Assembly: GCF_022163125.1 (NCBI RefSeq)
Contig: NZ_CP091881.1
Location: 310,001-374,000 of the forward strand
DNA: 64,000 nt
Reading direction: 5' to 3'
Origin: Paenibacillus sp. HWE-109
GTDB lineage: Bacteria; Bacillota; Bacilli; Paenibacillales; NBRC-103111
Shown one piece after another: positions 44,002 through 53,253 of the stretch. The translations under genes and the position numbers were made by a program. The notes under the pieces are model-generated. The model saw only the letters and a list, made by a program, of their open reading frames with translations, was not told where the DNA came from and searched no databases. Position 1 is the stretch's first letter; each line of letters opens with the position of its first letter.

Positions 44002-44223
44002 TCAGATCTTCAATTCCCCAAGCTTGATCAGTTCTACAACCGCTTGTGAACGACCCTTTACGTTCAGCTTTTGCATGACATTAGAAATATGATTTCGTAC
44101 AGTCTTTTCACTAATGAAAAGTTGCTGCGCGATATCCTTCGTCGTTTTGTCCTGCACTAATAGTTCGAATACTTCGCGTTCGCGGTTCGTAAGTAGAAAT
44201 TTGTTTTTGTGGTCGCTGCCCAT
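44002..44223 (-). CDS. gerE: Spore coat gene regulator GerE
   Basis: A 73-residue LuxR-type helix-turn-helix protein, nearly all DNA-binding domain. LTNREREVFELLVQDKTTKD, then LFISEKTVRNHISNVMQKL and KGRSQAVVELIKLGEL, match Bacillus GerE closely. GerE acts late in the mother cell, switching on the last coat genes and repressing sigma-K. AAGGAGGGGTGA precedes ATG 44223. It is monocistronic. Candidate targets in this window include the putative spore-surface genes at 1-10.5 kb. Confidence 0.95.
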   Translation of the reverse strand: MGSDHKNKFLLTNREREVFELLVQDKTTKDIAQQLFISEKTVRNHISNVMQKLNVKGRSQAVVELIKLGELKI

Positions 44224-44418
44224 GGATGTGTGTCACCCCTCCTTGCTCGGGTATTGGGAAATACAAGGTTAAGGGATACAGTCAAAATTAGTTTATGAAG
44301 GGCTGCTGTCAATGGTGCCGTATATATAGAAAAATAGGCGGTATCCACTTTTGAGTTTCCTCGTGATGCATGGTAAGCTGAAATGAGGGTTTTCTTTTGT
44401 GCAAAGGAGGCGATTCTC

Positions 44419-45111
44419 GTGTTCAAGCGTGATTATTTTATGCGGCAAATTGAGCAAATGACCGTGATGCTGCATCGCATACTTTTTAACAAGGAACATC
44501 TCCCATTGGAAGATGCCCAGAAGCTGCTGGATGAAGCCAGCCGACATTTGCTGGGGTTGAATATTCGCTCCCTGCAGGCGTTGTCGAGCAAAGATATTTT
44601 GGAACTTTTGTCCTATCATGGCAGTCTGGATACGGCAAAAGCGCTGGTGATCACAGATATGTTCACAGCCCAAGGAGACATGCTCGAGCGGCATGAGCAA
44701 ACAGACGAGGCGTACAGCGCTTATCTGAAATCGTTGGATTTGCTGCTGCACCTATCGCTGTCCCCCGAGGTTGAGCCGAAGGATGAAGAGTATGGAGAAA
44801 TGATTGCCCGCATTCAGCAAAGCATGGGACGTCTGGAAGGCTGGATTATGCCGGAGGATATCAAGCGGCTGCTGTTTGCCCATTACGAGAAGCAAGGTCT
44901 TTATGCCAAGGTTGAGGACGTGTTGTTTCACTATATGGAAGATCACCCAGACCAAGCTGAATTTCTTGGGCAAGGCGTTATCTTTTATGAAAAATTGCTG
45001 GAGATCCCGGATGATGATCTGCTGGCAGGTAATTTTAGCAAGGAAGAAGCGTTGGACGGTTTGCGCTTTTTGAAACAGAAGCTGCACTCTTTTGAAATTA
45101 TGAATCCTTAA
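44419..45111 (+). CDS. DUF6483-like helical protein
   Basis: A 230-residue cytoplasmic protein. The N-terminal FKRDYFMRQIEQMTVMLHRILF and LLGLNIRSLQALSSKDILEL segments match what I remember of DUF6483, found in Paenibacillus relatives. The centre is TPR-like (YSAYLKSLDLLLHLSLS). The start is GTG 44419, because AAAGGAGG lies eight bases upstream; the ATG at 44383 lies before that site. It is close to a methyltransferase gene (29 bases). Function unknown. Confidence 0.8.
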   Translation: MFKRDYFMRQIEQMTVMLHRILFNKEHLPLEDAQKLLDEASRHLLGLNIRSLQALSSKDILELLSYHGSLDTAKALVITDMFTAQGDMLERHEQTDEAYSAYLKSLDLLLHLSLSPEVEPKDEEYGEMIARIQQSMGRLEGWIMPEDIKRLLFAHYEKQGLYAKVEDVLFHYMEDHPDQAEFLGQGVIFYEKLLEIPDDDLLAGNFSKEEALDGLRFLKQKLHSFEIMNP

Positions 45112-45140
45112 TCGAATAAGAAAATTGAAGGTGTGAAGAA

Positions 45141-45872
45141 ATGGCTTGGTATCAGGAAAGTTTTGGGAATGATTACTTAATCGTATACAAACATCGTGAT
45201 TTGCAAGGCGCTTATCATGAAGTGAAGAAAATGATCGACTGGTTAGGATTGAATCAAGGGGCAGAAGTACTGGATTTGTGCTGTGGAATGGGCCGTCATT
45301 CGATGGCTTTGGCGGAATTTGGCTATGAGGTAACAGGTGTTGATTTATCTGAAGTGCTGCTGCATGAAGCGGTGAAATTAGATAAGGATAAGCAGGTGAC
45401 GTGGCTGCGCGGGGATATGCGCGAAGTTCCGCTCGACCAACCCTTTGATGCTGTTGTGAATTTGTTTAGTTCATTTGGGTATTTTGACGAGGACGAGCAG
45501 AATGAGCAAGTACTGCATGAAGTGCATCGGCTTCTGAAAGAGGGCGGGCGCTTTATCATTGATTTCCTGAATCCGGTTTATACGCAGGCGAATCTGGTTC
45601 CTCAGTCGGAGCGGGTAGAAGATGGTATGCAGATTCTCGAAATGCGGGCGATTGAAGAGGGTTGTGTGCGGAAACGAATTGTGATTACTGACAAGGATGC
45701 TCCGCAGCGGAAATATTTGGAACAGATTAAGCTGTATGACCGGACGGCGTTCGAGGCTATGCTGCAAAAAGCAGGCTTACATATTGATCATGTGTATGGC
45801 GGGTATGATGGACAGGCTTATGAAGCGGATGCTTCCAGCCGAATGATTTTTGTAGGGCATAAGGAAGGATGA
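45141..45872 (+). CDS. Class I SAM-dependent methyltransferase
   Basis: A 243-residue soluble methyltransferase. It has motif I EVLDLCCGMGRHSMALAE, the acidic VTGVDLSEVLL, NLFSSFGYF (motif IV region) and GGRFIIDFLNP. A C-terminal beta-rich part (RKRIVITDKD; KLYDRTAFEAML) is typical of small-molecule methyltransferases. GAAGGTGTGAAG precedes ATG 45141. Substrate unknown. It is followed after ten bases by the MBL hydrolase, probably on one transcript with the DUF6483-like gene. Confidence 0.85.
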   Translation: MAWYQESFGNDYLIVYKHRDLQGAYHEVKKMIDWLGLNQGAEVLDLCCGMGRHSMALAEFGYEVTGVDLSEVLLHEAVKLDKDKQVTWLRGDMREVPLDQPFDAVVNLFSSFGYFDEDEQNEQVLHEVHRLLKEGGRFIIDFLNPVYTQANLVPQSERVEDGMQILEMRAIEEGCVRKRIVITDKDAPQRKYLEQIKLYDRTAFEAMLQKAGLHIDHVYGGYDGQAYEADASSRMIFVGHKEG

Positions 45873-45882
45873 CATTTCGGAT

Positions 45883-46863
45883 ATGAACATCGTAACGGAA
45901 CATACAGAAGAGATTACCCAAGTGAAAGTTCCATTGCCCTTCCCGCTGCGGTGGGTCAACGCTTATCTCATTCGCGGAGAGAAGGGATATACGGTGATTG
46001 ATCCGGGGCTGCATACGCCGGATGCCGAGGCAACTTGGCTGCAGGTCCTGCAGGAGCGGGGGATCGGCTTCGAGCACATCGAGCAAATCGTGCTCACCCA
46101 CCACCATCCGGATCACTATGGGATGGCGGGATGGTTCCAGGAGCGCACGGGCGCGCCGGTTCTCCTCTCGGAGACCGGTCTCGCGCAAGTGCAGCTCCTG
46201 TGGGGCGCCGAGCAGCCGATGTCGGCGCTGCTCCTCACGCTCTTCGCCCGTCATGGCTTCCCGCAGGACGGGCTGGACGAGATGACGAAGCACATGGTGA
46301 GCTTCGTCGAATTGGTCTCGCCGCAGCCGCAGGTGACGCTGCTGCGTGAAGGCCCTGTGCGCCTAGGGAACCGCGTGTACGAAGCCATCGAGACCCCTGG
46401 CCATGCCGCGGGACATCTCGTCTTCTACGACGCCGAGGCGGAGGTGATCTTCTGCGGCGACCACGTCCTGCCGCAAATATCGCCGAACGTGTCCTTCCTC
46501 CCGCAGGTGGAGGAGAACCCGCTCGGCGCCTATCTCAGCAGCCTGCAGGAGATCGGCAGGCTGCCGGTGAAGATGGCTTACCCGGGACACCGGGAGCCAT
46601 GGCAGGGCTTCGGCGCACGCGCAGCGGAGCTGGTGCGCCACCACCATGAGCGGCTTGCGCTCATGGAGAGTCAGCTAAGCGCATCGCTGAGCGCTTATGA
46701 TGTATGCCGGGCGACCTTCGGCGACCGGCTGAGCATTCACCAGATGAGGTTCGCGTTGTCGGAGACGATCGCTCACCTCATCCTGCTGGAAGATGAGGGA
46801 CGTATCCGCAAGGATGACCCGTCCGCGGAATTCATTCGCTACATTGCTGTAGCGAAACCATAA
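45883..46863 (+). CDS. MBL-fold metallo-hydrolase
   Basis: A 326-residue metallo-beta-lactamase-fold hydrolase. THHHPDHYGMAG carries the HxHxDH zinc ligands, TPGHAAGHLVFY the next His, FCGDHVLP the bridging Asp and YPGHREPW the last His. A helical C-terminal extension (about 235-326) is typical of the glyoxalase II-like/LACTB2-like group. GAAGGATGACATTT precedes ATG 45883. Codons between 46,000 and 46,800 are far richer in GC than the flanks. Substrate unknown. Confidence 0.9.
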   Translation: MNIVTEHTEEITQVKVPLPFPLRWVNAYLIRGEKGYTVIDPGLHTPDAEATWLQVLQERGIGFEHIEQIVLTHHHPDHYGMAGWFQERTGAPVLLSETGLAQVQLLWGAEQPMSALLLTLFARHGFPQDGLDEMTKHMVSFVELVSPQPQVTLLREGPVRLGNRVYEAIETPGHAAGHLVFYDAEAEVIFCGDHVLPQISPNVSFLPQVEENPLGAYLSSLQEIGRLPVKMAYPGHREPWQGFGARAAELVRHHHERLALMESQLSASLSAYDVCRATFGDRLSIHQMRFALSETIAHLILLEDEGRIRKDDPSAEFIRYIAVAKP

Positions 46864-46865
46864 CG

Positions 46866-46903
46866 AATAGCCTCCAAACCGTGCTGCTGGTTTGGAGGCT
46901 ATT
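46866..46903 (+). terminator. Rho-independent terminator
   Basis: A perfect 15-bp stem (46866-46880 with 46889-46903) after the MBL-hydrolase gene, followed by a modest T-rich tract. Confidence 0.85.
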
Positions 46904-46949
46904 CCTGTTTATTGGAAGCCTAGGTACTGCGCTTCCAGTCTACTTACTA

Positions 46950-47300
46950 CTAAAATCGCTGCAATAGAATATACCCGCTTACACGTGAAGTGCTTTTCTG
47001 AAAGACGATTCTAAAGCCGATGTCATGATCCAATAAGCAGTTTAACGCATTGATGACCAACCTATTGCGCACCAGTGTGAATGTGCAGGGTTGTGCACTG
47101 CCGATAACGCGGGCAGCGGTAATTCTGCGCGGAGAACCGGGAACTAGAGGGTTTCTTGTCCAACTAATCAAGACTAAGTCAGGTTGATGAACAGCTTTTG
47201 CACGAGCCAATCTAATCACCTCATTTCGTTGTAGATACTCTATATTGAATGCTTGTTTGCTATAAGTGTGCTGAGTGAAAGGCGGAATGGGTATCAACAT
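46950..47300 (-). CDS. Hypothetical protein, 116 residues
   Basis: A protein-like frame (NIEYLQRNEVIRLARAKAVH; VLISWTRNPLVPGSPRRI) with predicted beta strands and no signal peptide. The start is uncertain: ATG 47300 has a weak AAAGG close by, and ATG 47318 has none. It lies just downstream of the terminator of the PgpA-like gene, so it needs its own promoter, which I cannot place. No family is recognised. Confidence 0.45.
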   Translation of the reverse strand: MLIPIPPFTQHTYSKQAFNIEYLQRNEVIRLARAKAVHQPDLVLISWTRNPLVPGSPRRITAARVIGSAQPCTFTLVRNRLVINALNCLLDHDIGFRIVFQKSTSRVSGYILLQRF

Positions 47301-47327
47301 TGCCTTTGTGCTTTTCATTCCACCAAA

Positions 47328-47369
47328 CGCCAAAAAGCCACGCGGCGCCTAAGGCACCGCATGGCTTTT
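47328..47369 (-). terminator. Rho-independent terminator
   Basis: AAAAGCCACGCGG (47333-47345) pairs with CCGCATGGCTTTT (47357-47369). Reading leftward a T run follows. It ends the PgpA-like transcript. Confidence 0.9.
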
Positions 47370-47378
47370 CTCCATCTT

Positions 47379-48344
47379 TTATTTCAAAGGCTTGCTATAA
47401 GTCGGGATATTATTATGCGCAAGTCGGCCGCAAGCGGCTGCAACGATTCCACAAACCATATCATCGATAAACGTGTTGCATTTTCCTTCGGAATGATCAC
47501 TGTCCAAATCTTTGATTATGCCGATTTTCTCTTTATCCAAATAGCCGAAGTTGGTGAGGGCGATGGTTCCGTACATGAGAGGGACGGCGGTAGCAATGCT
47601 TTCGTCTACGCCGAAAAGTCCTTCATCCTGACCGACAATATGATTATATTGCGGGTTGAATTCGCCTGCTTCCACGGCAGTATCAATTTTGATCGCCAAT
47701 TGCAGGGCGTGGAATGTCTGCTGCTTACGCAGAACGGCGAGCACATGCTCTTCGCAGAGGCTGCGCGGCATATCGGGATTATAGGGGCGCTGCAGGGTGT
47801 CGAGAATTTCCACCATATCATCAAGTGCCACACCTCTAGCGGCTAGCATTTCCAGATTGCGCTGGGTGTAATCTTCTTTCACATTTTCCGAGATGATCAC
47901 GCTTGCCGTTGAGGCTACGATGGCGCAGATCCCTTTGGAAATGAAAGATTTGGGACGTTTGGTCGGGAAGAAAAAGCGGAATTTACAATCCATAAAGCCA
48001 AAGAGCGAGATGGCTCCGCTTCCATATAAACCACAGATGGACATCGCAATCGTCCGGTGCACATTATAAGCAGGGTCTTTCATGCTGGCTAGCAGTTCAG
48101 AATCATGCTTTACTTTTTTTTGCAATTCCATGAGCGTTGACATGACGTTATACGTTTCTGTTTTGCTCAATACTCCGAGCAGCGTTGTGGTAATCATGTC
48201 ATAAGGAATTTTTTTGATTCCTTTGATCTCGACGAGCAAGCGAGCCACAGCATCTTCTATGACAGCTTGGGAATAGTGACTGAAAACTTCATCACGGAAT
48301 TCATTGAAAATTAGCGTTTTGTCTTTGAGGAAAGTTCTCATCGC
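47379..48344 (-). CDS. PgpA/YutG-like protein with degenerate N-terminal repeat
   Basis: A 321-residue protein. The C-terminal 160 residues match phosphatidylglycerophosphatase A of the YutG type: ARGVALDDMVEI, QDEGLFGVDESIA, LTNFGYLDKEKIGI and FIDDMVCGIVAAACGRLAH, with the acidic metal-binding residues kept. The N-terminal 155 residues repeat the same plan in degenerate form (LLGVLSKTETYNVMSTLMEL; AISLFGFMDCKFRFF) without those acidic residues. YutG itself is about 165 residues, so this is an internal duplication. ATG 48344 follows GGAGGCGCAGCG; the frame is open 75 codons upstream without a ribosome binding site. It may dephosphorylate PGP or serve another role. Confidence 0.8.
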   Translation of the reverse strand, partial: AMRTFLKDKTLIFNEFRDEVFSHYSQAVIEDAVARLLVEIKGIKKIPYDMITTTLLGVLSKTETYNVMSTLMELQKKVKHDSELLASMKDPAYNVHRTIAMSICGLYGSGAISLFGFMDCKFRFFFPTKRPKSFISKGICAIVASTASVIISENVKEDYTQRNLEMLAARGVALDDMVEILDTLQRPYNPDMPRSLCEEHVLAVLRKQQTFHALQLAIKIDTAVEAGEFNPQYNHIVGQDEGLFGVDESIATAVPLMYGTIALTNFGYLDKEKIGIIKDLDSDHSEGKCNTFIDDMVCGIVAAACGRLAHNNIPTYSKPLK

Positions 48345-48554
48345 TGCGCCTCCAGTTGGGTCCAATCTATTTGACAAGTATAGCATATCAGATTTAATTC
48401 TTGAAAATGTGGACAAAAAGTAGTTATAAATCGGACAAAGCCCCGTATACATAATAATACGAAAAAGCAATGTACAGGCCATTATCCAAGACCACAAACG
48501 GGCAGATGCTTCTGAAGAAAGCTTCTGCGAAAACGCGAAGGAGGAAATAAGCAA

Positions 48555-49601
48555 ATGAAACATCAACATTGGATTCGTTCAGCCGCTATTGCGGGGGTGA
48601 TTACCTTGCTGACCACGGGATGTTCGGTTCTGGGCACTGGGAAAAAAAGTGACATCGATGCACCTCCTACCACGGGTGCGGAAGCGGAAGCCAAGACGAC
48701 ATCTGCTGCCGTTACGATCGATATGATGGAAGAAAACTCTTCACAAATGACGGTGTACGTCAAGGATGCCAAAGGCTTCGTAGCACCGCTTAGCCTTGGA
48801 CTTCCCAAGTCGGTGTCGGTCGCGAAGACGACGCTGGAGTACATGGTGGATGGAGGGCCGGTTGCCAGCCTGCTGCCATCTGGTTTCCAGGCGCTGCTGC
48901 CGAAAGGAACCAAAATTGTTAGTCTGAACATCACGTCGGATAAGCGTGCAATCGTTGATTTCTCCAAAGAATTTTTGAATTATGATAAACAGGATGAAAG
49001 AAAAATTTTGGAAGCCGTCACATGGAACCTGACCAATTTCTCCAGTGTTGAGAAGGTTCAACTACGTGTAGAAGGCAAAGATCTGAAGGAAATGCCGCAG
49101 GCGAAGACGCCGCTGGATGCGCCTTTGGCTCGTTCCATGGGGATTAATATCGAGAAGGCAGAGGATGCCGAGTTTGGGCAATCCACACCGGTTACGCTCT
49201 ATTTCTTAAATCAAAATGATCAAAATTATAAATACTACGTACCGGTAACCCGGCTTGTCAAACGAACTGATGATGTAGCTACCGCCGTTGTCAATCAACT
49301 GATCAAAGGGCCGGATCAGAAAAAAGGCTTGGCTGCCGTGCTTAACAAGACGACGGAAGTGAAGAGTATCAAGCCTTCAGAAGGATTAATTACCGTTGAT
49401 TTCACCAATAAGCTTCTGGGCGCAGATCAGAAAGCATCCGCAGATGCGCTGCAGTCGGTGATTCTGTCATTAACGGAAAACACGGGGTATAAGCAAGTTC
49501 AAATTAAAGTGGATGGCGCTGTGGTGAAAAGTTCGGCATCGGATCAAAATTATACCAAGCCGGTATCCCGACCTGCCCATATTAATCCAGCGAAGCTGTA
49601 A
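48555..49601 (+). CDS. gerM: GerM-like spore lipoprotein with two GerMN domains
   Basis: A 348-residue lipoprotein: signal peptide, lipobox LTTGC with Cys23, a linker, then two GerMN domains (about 60-190 and 205-335). Each has the pattern of a beta strand (MTVYVKDAKGF; VTLYFLNQNDQNY), AVVNQLIKGP-like helix and VQLRVEGK/VQIKVDGA end. GerM functions in sporulation and germination, probably at the septum and forespore envelope. GCGAAGGAGGAAATAAGCAA precedes ATG 48555. As in Bacillus it is followed by rph and rdgB. Confidence 0.9.
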   Translation: MKHQHWIRSAAIAGVITLLTTGCSVLGTGKKSDIDAPPTTGAEAEAKTTSAAVTIDMMEENSSQMTVYVKDAKGFVAPLSLGLPKSVSVAKTTLEYMVDGGPVASLLPSGFQALLPKGTKIVSLNITSDKRAIVDFSKEFLNYDKQDERKILEAVTWNLTNFSSVEKVQLRVEGKDLKEMPQAKTPLDAPLARSMGINIEKAEDAEFGQSTPVTLYFLNQNDQNYKYYVPVTRLVKRTDDVATAVVNQLIKGPDQKKGLAAVLNKTTEVKSIKPSEGLITVDFTNKLLGADQKASADALQSVILSLTENTGYKQVQIKVDGAVVKSSASDQNYTKPVSRPAHINPAKL

Positions 49602-49611
49602 ATTTATTGCG

Positions 49612-49668
49612 AAAGCCCTATGCTTGGGATCTTGTCATTGACAAGCTCCTTGGAGGGGGCTTTTTTCT
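49612..49668 (+). terminator. Hairpin terminator
   Basis: AAAGCCC (49612-49618) pairs with GGGCTTT (49657-49663), with an inner CTTGTC/GACAAG stem, followed by T. It separates gerM from rph. Confidence 0.8.
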
Positions 49669-49790
49669 ATTTATTTTAGTTATTTTTGGGGAAGAAGCTT
49701 AAATTTTTTTACAAAAGACTTCTACTACATTACAATGGGGTTTAAAGGATTAAAGCTTTTGAAGGAAGCAACAGGAGGAGAACAACAGTT

Positions 49791-50549
49791 ATGAGAATTG
49801 GTGGAAGAACGAACCAAGACCTGCGTACGATGAAAATTACCCCTCATTATATAAAACATGCAGAAGGATCGGTACTCATTGAGATCGGGGATACCAAAGT
49901 TATTTGTACGGCAACCGTGGAAGAACGCGTCCCCCCTTTCATGAAGGGGCAAGGCAAAGGTTGGGTAACGGCTGAGTACTCGATGCTGCCGCGAGCCACG
50001 CAAGTTAGAAATCAACGCGAAGCGGCCAAAGGCAAACAAGGCGGACGCACGATGGAGATTCAGCGATTGATTGGGCGTGCTCTCCGCTCCGTCGTGAACT
50101 TGGAAGCCTTGGGCGAGAGATCCATTACACTGGATTGTGATGTGATCCAAGCAGATGGCGGAACGCGTACGACGTCGATTACCGGTGCTTTTGTAGCGAT
50201 GGCGTTTGCGATCAACAATCTGGCTAATGATAAAAAATTGGCAAAGTTCCCGATCAACGATTTTCTGGCCTCCGTCAGTGTAGGCGTGATCGGCGATACG
50301 CCGCGTTTGGACCTGAATTACGAAGAGGATTCCCAAGCCAAGGTGGATATGAACGTCGTCATGACGGGCCAAGGCCAATTCGTAGAGGTGCAAGGTACGG
50401 GCGAGGATGCCCCTTTTTCCCGCAAGGAATTGGATGAGCTGCTGGCACTTGCCGAAACAGGCATCCGGACGATGATTGAAGAGCAAAGCAAAGTGCTGGG
50501 ACCGATCGCAGATCGTATTCGAGGTGTACAACATGCGGCTACAAAGTAA
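49791..50549 (+). CDS. rph: Ribonuclease PH
   Basis: A 252-residue phosphorolytic exoribonuclease that trims the 3' ends of tRNA precursors. MRIGGRTNQDLRTMKITPHY at the start, EERVPPFMKGQGKGWVTAEY, the arginine-rich tRNA-binding stretch and DCDVIQADGGTRTTSI (active-site aspartates) are all as in the family, and the length is standard. AGGAGGAGAA precedes ATG 49791. It overlaps rdgB by 17 bases. Confidence 0.97.
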   Translation: MRIGGRTNQDLRTMKITPHYIKHAEGSVLIEIGDTKVICTATVEERVPPFMKGQGKGWVTAEYSMLPRATQVRNQREAAKGKQGGRTMEIQRLIGRALRSVVNLEALGERSITLDCDVIQADGGTRTTSITGAFVAMAFAINNLANDKKLAKFPINDFLASVSVGVIGDTPRLDLNYEEDSQAKVDMNVVMTGQGQFVEVQGTGEDAPFSRKELDELLALAETGIRTMIEEQSKVLGPIADRIRGVQHAATK

Positions 50550-51180
50550 TATTGTTGTCATTGCTACGCGCAATGAAGGGAAAGTCAAAGAGTTCGCTAA
50601 GCTGTTTGGAGCAAAGGGCTACAAGGTTCGCAGTTTGGCCGACTATACCGAGCTTCCGGACATTGTCGAGAGCGGGAAGACGTTTGCAGAGAATGCGCGG
50701 ATCAAAGCTCAGATTATTTCGGCACACCTCCACGTGCCTGTGTTAGCTGATGATTCCGGTTTATGCGTCAAAGCTTTGGGGGGGGATCCAGGCGTCTATT
50801 CGGCTAGATACGCTGGAGAAGGAGCCACAGATGCCGATAATAATGCAAAACTGTTGCAAGCTTTGAGCGAAACCGCTCCAGCGGGCGACTTGCTGTCTGA
50901 AGCGGGCCACCCGAAGCTGCTTAGCGAAGCATCCTTCGTCTGTGCGCTGGCTTTAATCGATCCTGTGGCTAATGAAATCATCGAGGCGGAGGATGCTTGC
51001 CGCGGCTTCATTATCGGTGAGGAGCGGGGAGAGAGCGGTTTTGGTTACGACCCGCTGTTCTATATTCCTGCGATGGGAAGGACGATGGCTGAACTGACGA
51101 TGGAAGAGAAAAATGCGATTAGCCATCGCGCCAAAGCGCTGCGGCTCTTTCTGGATCGATTGCCGAATCAAACGGACTAA
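50533..51180 (+). CDS. rdgB: XTP/dITP diphosphatase (HAM1/RdgB)
   Basis: A 215-residue nucleotide-pool cleaner that hydrolyses dITP and XTP. IVVIATRNEGKVKEF is the N-terminal nucleotide-binding motif, VLADDSGLCVKAL holds the metal-binding aspartates, ERGESGFGYDPLFYIP and ISHRAKAL complete the family pattern. It has a small insertion near residues 112-130. ATG 50533 follows GAGGTG inside the end of rph, so the two are coupled. Confidence 0.95.
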   Translation: MRLQSNIVVIATRNEGKVKEFAKLFGAKGYKVRSLADYTELPDIVESGKTFAENARIKAQIISAHLHVPVLADDSGLCVKALGGDPGVYSARYAGEGATDADNNAKLLQALSETAPAGDLLSEAGHPKLLSEASFVCALALIDPVANEIIEAEDACRGFIIGEERGESGFGYDPLFYIPAMGRTMAELTMEEKNAISHRAKALRLFLDRLPNQTD

Positions 51181-51189
51181 ATGAAATAG

Positions 51190-51227
51190 ACCTGCTACCA
51201 CTTGATGCGTGGATAGCAGGTTTTTTT
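51190..51227. terminator. Rho-independent terminator
   Basis: ACCTGCTA (51190-51197) pairs with TAGCAGGT (51214-51221) with an inner CAC/GTG stem and a T run. It lies between convergent rdgB and asnB. Confidence 0.9.
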
Positions 51228-51230
51228 ACT

Positions 51231-53075
51231 TTATCGTATAGAGATCTTATAGGTGCGCAGCCAGGTATCCACTTGAGCCAAATAGGCGAATAATTGAGGA
51301 CCTGTCATTAATTGGCCAAACCAAGGCAGATCAAAATCATTCGTGTCCGAGCTGGCAAGCGCGCGGATTTTCTTCACGTCGATGAAAGGCAGCAAGGGGG
51401 AGCTGGAGTCATCGAGTATTTCCAACACCCATTTTCGCACGGCAGCCAAATAATTAGGATTGTGCGTTTTGGGGTAAGGACTTTTTTTGCGGGTTAAGAC
51501 ATCGTCTGGAAGAACGCCTTTGAGGGCTTTGCGCAGAATGCCTTTTTCTCTGTCACCGGAAGTTTTGATATCCCAAGGAATATTCCAGACATATTCAACG
51601 AGCCGATGGTCGCAGAAGGGAACGCGGACTTCCAGCCCAACCGCCATGCTCATGCGGTCTTTGCGATCGAGCAAGGTCGGCATGAAGCGGGTAATATTCA
51701 AATAGGACATTTCCCGCATCCGATTTTCTTGCTCAGTTTCGCCAGCCAGCCGCGGCACTTCACTTAATGCTTGCTGATAGCGATTGCTGACATATTCGAT
51801 GGGTTTAATCCAATCGACGAGGTCGGGAGCTAATAAATCTACCCGATTATTCAATTTGAGCGACCAGGGAAACGTATTGGCCGATAAGGCTTCCTCACTG
51901 TGAAACCATGGATAACCGCCGAAGATTTCGTCCGCTGCTTCCCCGGAGATTGCCACGGTGGCATGTTTCTTGATTTCTCGGCAAAATAAATAAAGAGACC
52001 CATCGACGTCAGCCATGCCCGGTGTATCGCGGGCCAGAACGGCTGTTTTCAATGATTCCACAAGTTCCGGCGTGTCGAACTCAATATAATGATGTTCGGT
52101 GCCCAAGTGTTCTGTCATTCTTTTAATCCACGGAGCATCGGAATTCGGTTGAAAGATATTGGCTTTGAAATGCTTGTCATTATCTTTGTAGTCGACTGAA
52201 AAGGTATGCAGAGGGCCTTGCCCGCTATCTTTGTAGTGAGCGGCAGCCAGCGACGTCAAGGCGCTTGAATCGAGTCCGCCGGAAAGCAGCGTACAGATGG
52301 GGACATCGGAGGCCAATTGACGTTGGGATGTGTCATTGAGCAGATTCTGAACTTGCAGGGCTGTTGCCGCAATGTCATCTGGATGTGGTTTGCTCTCCAG
52401 CTTCCAATATGTGCGAATGGACAAGCCGTTGCGATCGAACACTGCGCATTGTCCTGGTTTGAGTTCCGACATATTGCGGTAAATGCCATGCCCTGGCGTG
52501 CGTGCAGGTCCGACAGCGAAGATTTCGGCTATTCCTTCCGCCCCGACTTCCGCCTTGAAGTCCGGATGTGCAAGGATGGATTTCGGTTCTGAACCGAATA
52601 GAAGAACGCCATTCTGATGAGAATAAAAAAGCGGCTTTACGCCAAGCCGATCTCGCACCAGATAGAGGGATTGCTCCTGATCATTCCAGGCCGCAAAAGC
52701 AAAGATGCCATTCAAACGGTCAACACAAGCGCGCCCCCATTCAATAAAAGCAACCAACAACACCTCGGTATCGCAGGTCGTGCGGAATTGATGTCCACGG
52801 AGCTCGAGCTCTTTTTTCAATTCAGGGGCGTTGTAAAGCTCGCCGTTATATACAATGGTATAGGTGTAGTCTCCTTGTTTCCGAACCATGGGCTGAGCGC
52901 CGTTTTCCGGATCCATGACACTAAGTCGACGATGCCCAAGCGCGCAATGCTGTGAAATCCAGGTGCCTGAAGCATCGGGACCACGCAAATGGAGTGTTTC
53001 CGTCATATTTTCTAGAATGGACGGGTACCCGGTCAAGTCTTTCCGCCAATCTATCCAACCCGTTATTCCGCACAT
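51231..53075 (-). CDS. asnB: Asparagine synthetase (glutamine-hydrolysing)
   Basis: A 614-residue class-II amidotransferase making asparagine from aspartate, glutamine and ATP. Cys2 (MCGITGWIDW) is the glutaminase nucleophile. RLSVMDPENGAQPM and YNGELYNAPEL are the glutamine-binding part. CTLLSGGLDSSALTSLAA is the ATP-pyrophosphatase SGGLDS motif and GEAADEIFGGYPWF the substrate loop. AAAGGAAGG precedes ATG 53075. It is transcribed alone. The length fits the AsnO/AsnB group of Bacillus. Confidence 0.95.
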   Translation of the reverse strand: MCGITGWIDWRKDLTGYPSILENMTETLHLRGPDASGTWISQHCALGHRRLSVMDPENGAQPMVRKQGDYTYTIVYNGELYNAPELKKELELRGHQFRTTCDTEVLLVAFIEWGRACVDRLNGIFAFAAWNDQEQSLYLVRDRLGVKPLFYSHQNGVLLFGSEPKSILAHPDFKAEVGAEGIAEIFAVGPARTPGHGIYRNMSELKPGQCAVFDRNGLSIRTYWKLESKPHPDDIAATALQVQNLLNDTSQRQLASDVPICTLLSGGLDSSALTSLAAAHYKDSGQGPLHTFSVDYKDNDKHFKANIFQPNSDAPWIKRMTEHLGTEHHYIEFDTPELVESLKTAVLARDTPGMADVDGSLYLFCREIKKHATVAISGEAADEIFGGYPWFHSEEALSANTFPWSLKLNNRVDLLAPDLVDWIKPIEYVSNRYQQALSEVPRLAGETEQENRMREMSYLNITRFMPTLLDRKDRMSMAVGLEVRVPFCDHRLVEYVWNIPWDIKTSGDREKGILRKALKGVLPDDVLTRKKSPYPKTHNPNYLAAVRKWVLEILDDSSSPLLPFIDVKKIRALASSDTNDFDLPWFGQLMTGPQLFAYLAQVDTWLRTYKISIR

Positions 53076-53253
53076 AGACGTTCCTTCCTTTCTTTATGAA
53101 GAGAGCATGATGATAAAGGGTATGCAAATTTGGGATATATAATGTCTGTCCCTAGCCGGATAGGTATGGCTGACAAGATGGATTTTGTGTTTTGCTAACA
53201 GGACTGTTACAATAAATCCAATTCTTACATATTAAATGACGAAGGTGATGACA

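Noticed and set aside
47253..47846. 197-codon frame opposite the PgpA-like gene
   Set aside because: It runs across a terminator and antisense to a conserved domain, and has no ribosome binding site.
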